A stretch of DNA of 17,595 nucleotides, taken from positions 1 through 17,595 of the forward strand of contig CANJYY010000010.1 of assembly GCA_947479185.1 (NCBI GenBank), in the 5' to 3' direction. The DNA is from Caulobacteraceae bacterium. GTDB taxonomy: Bacteria; Pseudomonadota; Alphaproteobacteria; Caulobacterales; Caulobacteraceae. Below, one piece after another: positions 13,474 through 17,595 of the stretch (within the stretch, counting starts at the first letter, position 1; each line of letters opens with the position of its first letter). The notes beneath the pieces were generated by a model. It worked only from the letters and a program-made list of their open reading frames with translations, was not told the origin of the DNA and made no database searches. The translations under genes and the position numbers were made by a program.

Positions 13474-13592
13474 GGTCGTTTCCCGTTATGCCCCGACCGG
13501 AGGATGCCGCCGTGACGCGGGGGAAGCAAAGCAGAAGCGAACGGTTCTCACTTTTGCCGAGGGGGTGTCATGCGCCCCGCTCTCCTCCTGCG

Positions 13593-14420
13593 TCAGGCGG
13601 CGACGCGGTAGGCGGGGTTGCGGGCGTACAGCCCGTCGCGGCCGCTGATCGGGCGGTAGGCGTCGGTCAGGCCGAGCGGTGACTCGCCCTCGCCCAGCAC
13701 GAGAAAGCCGTCGGCGGGCAGGGCCGCGGCCAGGCCCTCGAGCACCCGCGGGCGGATCGCCGGGTCCATGTCCTTCAGCACATTGCGGCAGAAGATCACG
13801 TCGAACTGGCCCACGGCCGACAGGTCGGCGGCCAGGTTCAGCCGCCGCCAGCGCACGCGCTGGCGGATGCGCGGCGACAGACGCCAGCTGTCCTCGACCT
13901 TCTCGAAATAGTCGACCAGCATGCGGATCGGCAGGCCCCGCTGGACCTCGAACTGGTTGTAGAGGCCGGCCTGGGCCTTTTCGAGCGCGCGCTCGGACAG
14001 GTCGGAGCCATAGACCTCGATGCGGGCCCCGGGCTCGAGGCCGACGCCGGCTTCGGCGATCATCGCCAGGCTGTAGGCCTCCTGGCCGGTCGAGCAGCCG
14101 GCGCTCCAGATGCGGATCGGCTCGGGGCCGCGCATGCGGGTCAGGGTCGGCAGGATCTCGTCGCGGAACAGGTGGAACGGCGTGCGGTCGCGGAAGAAGG
14201 CCGTCTCGCTGGAGGTCATGGCCTCGACCAGGGCCCAGATCAGCGGCTCCTCGCGGCGTCCGCGCAGGCCGGTGATCAGCTCGCTGACCGAGCCGTAGGA
14301 TTCGCGACGGGCCAGCGGGCCGAGGCGGCTTTCGATCAGATAGGTCCGCGTCGGGTCGATGTTCAGACCGGCGCGCTGGCGGCACAGGGCCACGATGAGC
14401 TTGATATCCTCGGGCGTCAT
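13593..14420 (-). CDS. cheR: CheR-type protein-glutamate methyltransferase
   Basis: CheR methylates glutamates on chemoreceptors using S-adenosylmethionine. The 275-residue protein has the N-terminal helical CheR domain (about 1-75, ending TSSETAFFRDRTPF) and the methyltransferase domain with the SAM-binding loop IWSAGCSTGQEAYSLA (about 104-119), EVYGSDLSERAL, and VIFCRNVLKDMDP near the C-terminus. Length is normal. An open frame runs further upstream, but the ATG at 14420 overlaps the cheY-like stop in ATGA and gives the family N-terminus. No receptor, CheA or CheW gene is in the window. It may therefore be a stand-alone CheR acting with the neighbouring receiver on a pathway other than the main chemotaxis cluster. 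Confidence 0.93.
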   Translation of the reverse strand: MTPEDIKLIVALCRQRAGLNIDPTRTYLIESRLGPLARRESYGSVSELITGLRGRREEPLIWALVEAMTSSETAFFRDRTPFHLFRDEILPTLTRMRGPEPIRIWSAGCSTGQEAYSLAMIAEAGVGLEPGARIEVYGSDLSERALEKAQAGLYNQFEVQRGLPIRMLVDYFEKVEDSWRLSPRIRQRVRWRRLNLAADLSAVGQFDVIFCRNVLKDMDPAIRPRVLEGLAAALPADGFLVLGEGESPLGLTDAYRPISGRDGLYARNPAYRVAA

Positions 14421-14803
14421 ATCGTGACGGTCTCCCGGGCGCTGATGCCGGCTTCGGCGAACTTGGCCTGGATGATGTCGCCGTCGAACGGCTTCATGAT
14501 GTACTCGCAGGCGCCGGCGGCCAGGGCCTCGCGAATGCGGGCCGGCTCGCTCTCGACGGTGCAGAACACCACCTTGGGCGCATCGCCGCCGGGCTCGGTG
14601 CGCAGCTGGCGCAGGAAGTCGAGGCCGTTCATCACCGGCATGTTCCAGTCGAGCAGAATGACGTCGGGCATGGCCGCGCGGCACCAGGCGAGCGCCTCCA
14701 GCCCGTCGGACGCCTCGGCGACCTCGAACCCGAGATCCTCCAGGATCCGGCGGGCGACCTTGCGGATCACCCGGCTATCATCAACCAGCAGACAGGTTTT
14801 CAA
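14417..14803 (-). CDS. CheY-like single-domain response regulator
   Basis: This is a 128-residue stand-alone receiver: acidic pair Asp8-Asp9 (LLVDDSRVIRK), phosphoacceptor Asp52 in ILLDWNMPVMNG, Thr in VVFCTVESE, and the lysine in IMKPFDG. It has no output domain, so it acts by binding partners, as CheY does at the motor, or as a phosphate sink. The stop overlaps the cheR start by four bases, so the two are coupled. Its upstream region is the 240-base gap that holds the inverted repeat, with chpT beyond it. In Caulobacter a CheY-like gene lies next to chpT, as I recall. A link to the ChpT phosphorelay is possible but not shown. Confidence 0.92.
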   Translation of the reverse strand: MKTCLLVDDSRVIRKVARRILEDLGFEVAEASDGLEALAWCRAAMPDVILLDWNMPVMNGLDFLRQLRTEPGGDAPKVVFCTVESEPARIREALAAGACEYIMKPFDGDIIQAKFAEAGISARETVTI

Positions 14804-14902
14804 GGCGCAGGCGCTCCTTCCCCGTCCGATGTTTTGGGCCGCGTCGGTTAACGGGTGGTGAGAGCGGAGCGATTTCGCCTGTCGCCGGGCGATATTGCCT
14901 GT

Positions 14903-15032
14903 GGAAATCAGGGGACAGCTTACTCATTTCACGTAGCGCCGGGGGCCGGCGTAGCGCCCATGGAAATGAGTAAGCTGTCCCCTGATTTCCGCCTCCGGCG
15001 CGACGGAAATGCGTAAGCTGCCCCCTGATTTC
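14903..15032. repeat. REP-like inverted repeat with a third, diverged copy
   Basis: Two 28-base arms (14903-14930 and 14963-14990) are perfect inverted repeats around a 32-base centre that itself holds a CGCCGG/CCGGCG hairpin (14937-14951) and two direct GTAGCGCC copies. A third copy at 15005-15032 repeats the right arm in the same orientation with two internal substitutions and a 43-base offset. The core, AAGCTGTCCCCTGATTT, resembles dispersed REP elements mobilised by RAYT (Y1) transposases in other proteobacteria. No transposase is in the window. The element fills most of the 240-base gap between chpT and the cheY-like gene; apart from it I see nothing in 14804-14902. Confidence 0.88.
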
Positions 15033-15043
15033 GGGGGAGGATC

Positions 15044-15742
15044 TCAGGCGGAAGTCGGGGCCCAGGCGGCGAGGGTGACGCGGTCCTCGCCGACCTCGGC
15101 GGCCAGCTGGCCGCCCGCGCCCTTGACGATCAGGTACAGGTAATAGGCCTGGACCCAGGCGCCGCCGACCGCGTCGCCGCGCGGCTCGCCCTTGAGGCCG
15201 CGCAGGACTTCCGGCTTCAGTCGCGCACGGGGCCCGGTCGCTTCCAGGGTGATGGCCGCCCGGCCGTCGGCCTCGACCACCCGCACCACGGCGGTCCCGC
15301 CCATCGGCAGGGCCCCGGCGCCGATCTGGCAGAGGTTCATCAGGATGCGGGCGGCGGCCTTGTTCAGCGAGGCGACGTCGACCTTCCAGTCCAGCTCGGG
15401 CCGCACATGGGCGTAGACCCCCTTGGCCAGGCTCTCCAGTTCGCGCGGATCGAAGGTCTCGGCCGAGGCCGAGGCGCCGAAGGCCACGCGGCAGAACTGC
15501 AGCATGTCGGCCAGCTTGCGGGCGCTCTGGGCGATCAGGGCCATGGCGTCCTCGCGCATGTCCTGGGCCGTCGGGTCCTCCAGCAGGTCGAGGCCCGAGA
15601 CGATGGCGCTGGCCGGGCTGATGAAGTCGTGACAGAGGCGCGCCGCGATCTGGGCCGCCAGCTCGGCGGGCTCCGGCAGGGATTCCGGGGCGTCGGCCGT
15701 CGGGGCCTGGTCGATGGGGTCGGTCGCGTCTTGATCGGTCAT
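15044..15742 (-). CDS. chpT: Histidine phosphotransferase ChpT
   Basis: ChpT passes phosphate from the hybrid kinase CckA to the cell-cycle regulators CtrA and CpdR. The 232-residue protein has the family hallmark [20 protein letters not shown] with His38 as the phosphoacceptor, followed by [20 protein letters not shown] and a degenerate ATPase-like C-terminal domain (about 95-230) without an intact nucleotide-binding N-box. This matches ChpT, which looks like a histidine kinase but does not bind ATP. The ATG at 15742 is chosen over TTG at 15778, which would add 12 residues without family similarity. It is divergent from the DUF3553 gene. Its presence points to the CtrA pathway and an alphaproteobacterial host. 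Confidence 0.93.
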   Translation of the reverse strand: MTDQDATDPIDQAPTADAPESLPEPAELAAQIAARLCHDFISPASAIVSGLDLLEDPTAQDMREDAMALIAQSARKLADMLQFCRVAFGASASAETFDPRELESLAKGVYAHVRPELDWKVDVASLNKAAARILMNLCQIGAGALPMGGTAVVRVVEADGRAAITLEATGPRARLKPEVLRGLKGEPRGDAVGGAWVQAYYLYLIVKGAGGQLAAEVGEDRVTLAAWAPTSA

Positions 15743-15807
15743 GGCCGCGGAAATTGACCTGATTTGAAGCGTTGGCAAATGGGGCGCGGACCCCTAACGA
15801 CAGCCGC

Positions 15808-15996
15808 ATGGACCCGTTCATCGAACCCGGCGCGCTGGTGCGCCATCCGGCGCGCGACGACTGGGGCGTCGGACAGGTGCAGTCGATGATCGGCCGACGG
15901 GTCACCGTGAACTTCGAACATGCCGGCAAACAGACCATCGATACGTCGGTCGTGCGTCTGATCTTCGTGGCCGACGATCCGGGAGGCCGCCGATGA
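15808..15996 (+). CDS. DUF3553 small protein
   Basis: The 62-residue protein, MDPFIEPGALVRHPARDDWG onward, matches DUF3553: a short beta-rich domain with G-x-V-x-H-P...WGxGQVQS and VTVNFEHAGKQTI. The same fold appears as a C-terminal add-on in some UvrD/Rep helicases, where it resembles a CarD/Tudor-like module, so contact with nucleic acid or RNA polymerase is possible. Its own function is unknown. The ATG at 15808 is preferred over an upstream codon at 15772, although its ribosome site is weak. The stop overlaps the cysQ start in ATGA, so the two are coupled. Confidence 0.85.
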   Translation: MDPFIEPGALVRHPARDDWGVGQVQSMIGRRVTVNFEHAGKQTIDTSVVRLIFVADDPGGRR

Positions 15997-16763
15997 GCGA
16001 CGCCGATATTGGACTTGTGCTCGCCGACATCGTCGAGGAGGCCGGCCGGCTGATCCTGCCCTGGTGGTCGCACGGCGGCACGGTGGCGCATGTCGCCAAG
16101 GCCGACCTGAGCCCGGTCACCGAGGCCGACCAGATCGGTGAAAAGCTGATCCTCGAGCGGCTGAAACAGCACTTCCCGGACATCCCGGTGGTCGCCGAGG
16201 AGCAGGCCGCCGAGTTCGGCACGCCGGACGCCATCGGCGACCGCTTCTTCCTCGTCGACCCGGTCGACGGGACCAAGGCCTTCATGCGCGGCGACCCCAG
16301 CTTCACGGTCAACATCGGCCTGGTCGCCGGCCGCCGCCCGGTCGCCGGCGCGGTCTGCGCCCCGGCCACGGGCGAGACCTGGTTCACCACGGCCATGGGC
16401 GCGATGAAGCGCGCCGAGGGCGGCCCGGCCCGCCATGTCCAGGTCCGCCCCTGGCCCGAGGGCGAGGCGGTGGCCCTTATCAGCCACACCATGAAGGACG
16501 AGACGCTGGCCAAGCTGACCGTCGAGTACGGCTTCCACCGCACCCTGGCGATGGACAGCTCGGTCAAGCTCTGCCGCATCGCCGAGGGCGCCGCCGACAT
16601 CTATCCGCGCCACGGCCCGACGAGCGAGTGGGACATCTGCGCGGCCCAGGCGGTGCTCGAGGCCGCCGGCGGGTCGGTCACCGGCTACCAGGGCGCCGAC
16701 TTCCTCTATGGCAAGGCCGACAAGCGGTTCCTCAACGAGTGGTTCGTGGCGCGCGGCGGGTAG
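15993..16763 (+). CDS. cysQ: 3'(2'),5'-bisphosphate nucleotidase CysQ
   Basis: CysQ removes a phosphate from adenosine 3',5'-bisphosphate, a by-product of sulfate assimilation, in a magnesium-dependent and lithium-sensitive reaction. The 256-residue protein belongs to the inositol monophosphatase fold: TEAD (43-46), VVAEEQ (66-71), the metal-binding VDPVDGTKAFM (88-98) and SFTVNIGLVAG. The second metal site is in the string with ADIYPRHGPTSEWDICAAQAVL. The DGTK-F and FTVNI strings and the ADIYPR...SEWD block favour CysQ over SuhB or histidinol phosphatase. GGGAGG precedes the ATG, which overlaps the DUF3553 stop. Confidence 0.9.
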   Translation: MSDADIGLVLADIVEEAGRLILPWWSHGGTVAHVAKADLSPVTEADQIGEKLILERLKQHFPDIPVVAEEQAAEFGTPDAIGDRFFLVDPVDGTKAFMRGDPSFTVNIGLVAGRRPVAGAVCAPATGETWFTTAMGAMKRAEGGPARHVQVRPWPEGEAVALISHTMKDETLAKLTVEYGFHRTLAMDSSVKLCRIAEGAADIYPRHGPTSEWDICAAQAVLEAAGGSVTGYQGADFLYGKADKRFLNEWFVARGG

Positions 16764-16770
16764 CTCGACG

Positions 16771-16933
16771 CTCCTCCCTGGCGAAGCCGGGGAGGGGGAC
16801 CGCCGGGACGGCGGTGGAGGGGCGGCGCGAATGCCGGTGGCCCCATCCTGAATGCCGGTCTTTCCGGGAGGTTCGGCGCTGCCCCCTCCACCACGCTCCG
16901 CGTGGTCCCCCTCCCCTCTGCGAGGGGAGGAAG
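16771..16933. repeat. Inverted pair of GC-rich palindromic intergenic repeats
   Basis: Unit A (about 16771-16824) and unit B (about 16880-16933) are related in inverted orientation: each has a GGGGAGGGGGACC block, a small stem (CCGCCGG/CCGGCGG-like in A, CCACGC/GCGTGG in B) and a GGTGGAGGGG block. Between them a short direct repeat, AATGCCGGT, occurs twice (near 16830 and 16851). The pair could fold into one long hairpin. It fills the 183-base gap between cysQ and dapB, whose convergent ends it separates, and may act as a terminator-like barrier. I see no gene in this stretch. Confidence 0.75.
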
Positions 16934-16946
16934 GGCGCGGTGGGGC

Positions 16947-17595
16947 CTACCCCCGCAACCCCAGCACATCCTGCATATCGAACGCTCCGGCCCCGCGGCC
17001 GGCGACCCACCGCGCCGCCGTCACCGCGCCGCGCGCGAACAGGCTGCGGTCCCGCGAGGAATGGCTGATGGTCAAAATCTCCTCCTCACCCGCGAACGTC
17101 ACGCTGTGCTCACCGATGATGCCGCCGCCGCGCAGGACGGAGAAGCCGATCTCGCCTTCGGGGCGGGCGCCGGTCAGGCCGTGTCTCGCGGGCTGGATGA
17201 CGTCCTTCAGGTCGACGCCGCGACCGCGCGCGGCCGCCTCGCCGAGCATCAGGGCCGTGCCGCTGGGGGCGTCGACCTTGCGTTTGTGGTGGGCCTCGAA
17301 CACCTCGATGTCGAAGTCGCGGGCGTCGAACGACCGGGCCGCCCGTTCGACCAGCCCCAGCAGCAGGTTGATCCCCAGGGAGAAGCTGCCCGACCGCACG
17401 ATGGCGATGCGCTGTGACGCCTCGTCGATGCGGCGGGTCTGGTCCTGCGAGAAGCCGGTGGTGCCGATGACCAGGGCCACCGCGCCGCGGCCGGCGGCCT
17501 TTTCGGCCAAGGCCGTCGAGGCCTCGGGCGTGGTGAAGTCGATGACCACGTCGGCGGCGGCGATGGCCTGGTCGATCGTGACGAGCCCTTCGCCC
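16947..17595 (-). CDS. dapB: 4-hydroxy-tetrahydrodipicolinate reductase DapB (5' end outside the window)
   Basis: DapB carries out the NAD(P)H-dependent reduction step of lysine and meso-diaminopimelate synthesis, needed for the cell wall. About 215 residues are present; the open frame continues to the window edge, so the true start and the nucleotide-binding GxxGxxG lie outside. Visible signatures are [19 protein letters not shown], the catalytic block [15 protein letters not shown] with its His pair and Lys, and the C-terminal [32 protein letters not shown]. The stop is TAG at 16949-16947. No truncation within the visible part is seen. Confidence 0.95.
   Translation of the reverse strand, partial: GEGLVTIDQAIAAADVVIDFTTPEASTALAEKAAGRGAVALVIGTTGFSQDQTRRIDEASQRIAIVRSGSFSLGINLLLGLVERAARSFDARDFDIEVFEAHHKRKVDAPSGTALMLGEAAARGRGVDLKDVIQPARHGLTGARPEGEIGFSVLRGGGIIGEHSVTFAGEEEILTISHSSRDRSLFARGAVTAARWVAGRGAGAFDMQDVLGLRG

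Noticed and set aside
14848..14851. TTAA half-site upstream of the cheY-like gene, considered as a CtrA box.
   Set aside because: The full TTAA-N7-TTAA motif is not present, and a single half-site is not informative.
14903..15032. CRISPR-like array because of three related repeats.
   Set aside because: One copy is inverted, spacers are 32 and 14 bases and not alike, and no cas genes are present; a REP-like palindrome fits better.
14781..16613. A 610-codon minus-strand open frame across chpT, DUF3553 and cysQ.
   Set aside because: It runs through the repeat element and three recognisable genes in other frames and shows no domain; it is open only because stop codons are rare at this GC content.

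Overview
The window is GC-rich, gene-dense alphaproteobacterial chromosome, most probably from the family Caulobacteraceae (Caulobacter, Phenylobacterium or Brevundimonas; genus not resolved). The evidence is a ChpT phosphotransferase, a complete PhyR-NepR-EcfG general stress response (GSR) core with a PhyK-like kinase, and a candidate GsrN small RNA, a combination I know from Caulobacter. From memory, C. crescentus has the same order from chpT through a CheY-like and a CheR-like gene to phyK-sigT-nepR-phyR; I could not check this here.

Layout. 1-1334: the tail of a probable M1-peptidase/ABC-permease gene and a CaiB/BaiF CoA-transferase (+). 1331-3256: a GAF-PAS-HWE histidine kinase fused to a receiver (-). 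3425-5103: a DUF883 protein, a small membrane protein, an Fe-type superoxide dismutase and a DUF1328 membrane peptide (+). 5170-6860: a lipid-kinase/metallophosphoesterase operon (-). 7000-7868: two envelope lipoproteins (+). 7886-8008: a candidate GsrN-like sRNA (-). 8151-8390: an orphan 79-aa membrane protein (+). 8397-9188: phyR (-). 9417-11921: nepR, ecfG and a sensor kinase (+). 11990-12124: an entericidin-like lipoprotein (+). 12187-13473: a cytochrome P450 (-). 13593-14803: cheR- and cheY-like genes (-). 14903-15032: a REP-like inverted repeat. 15044-15742: chpT (-). 15808-16763: a DUF3553 gene and cysQ (+). 16771-16933: a second palindromic repeat pair. 16947-17595: dapB, cut by the window edge (-).

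The main result comes from reading promoters by eye. Nine perfect copies of the alphaproteobacterial EcfG promoter (GGAAC, 16 or 17 bases, CGTT) lie between 3334 and 11937, each just upstream of a gene or RNA on the correct strand. Base-by-base chance would give about 0.3 in the whole window. The stretch from about 1.3 to 12.1 kb therefore reads as a GSR island. Phosphorylated PhyR would sequester NepR and free EcfG, which would transcribe its own operon and phyR, plus neighbouring envelope genes (DUF883, DUF1328, glycine-zipper lipoprotein, entericidin), the lipid-kinase operon, the sRNA and the orphan membrane protein. Oxidative defence (sodB) may be included by read-through. The genes from 12.2 kb onward have no such promoters and belong to other systems: P450 oxidation, the chpT/cheY/cheR signalling group, sulfur/nucleotide metabolism and lysine/cell-wall synthesis.
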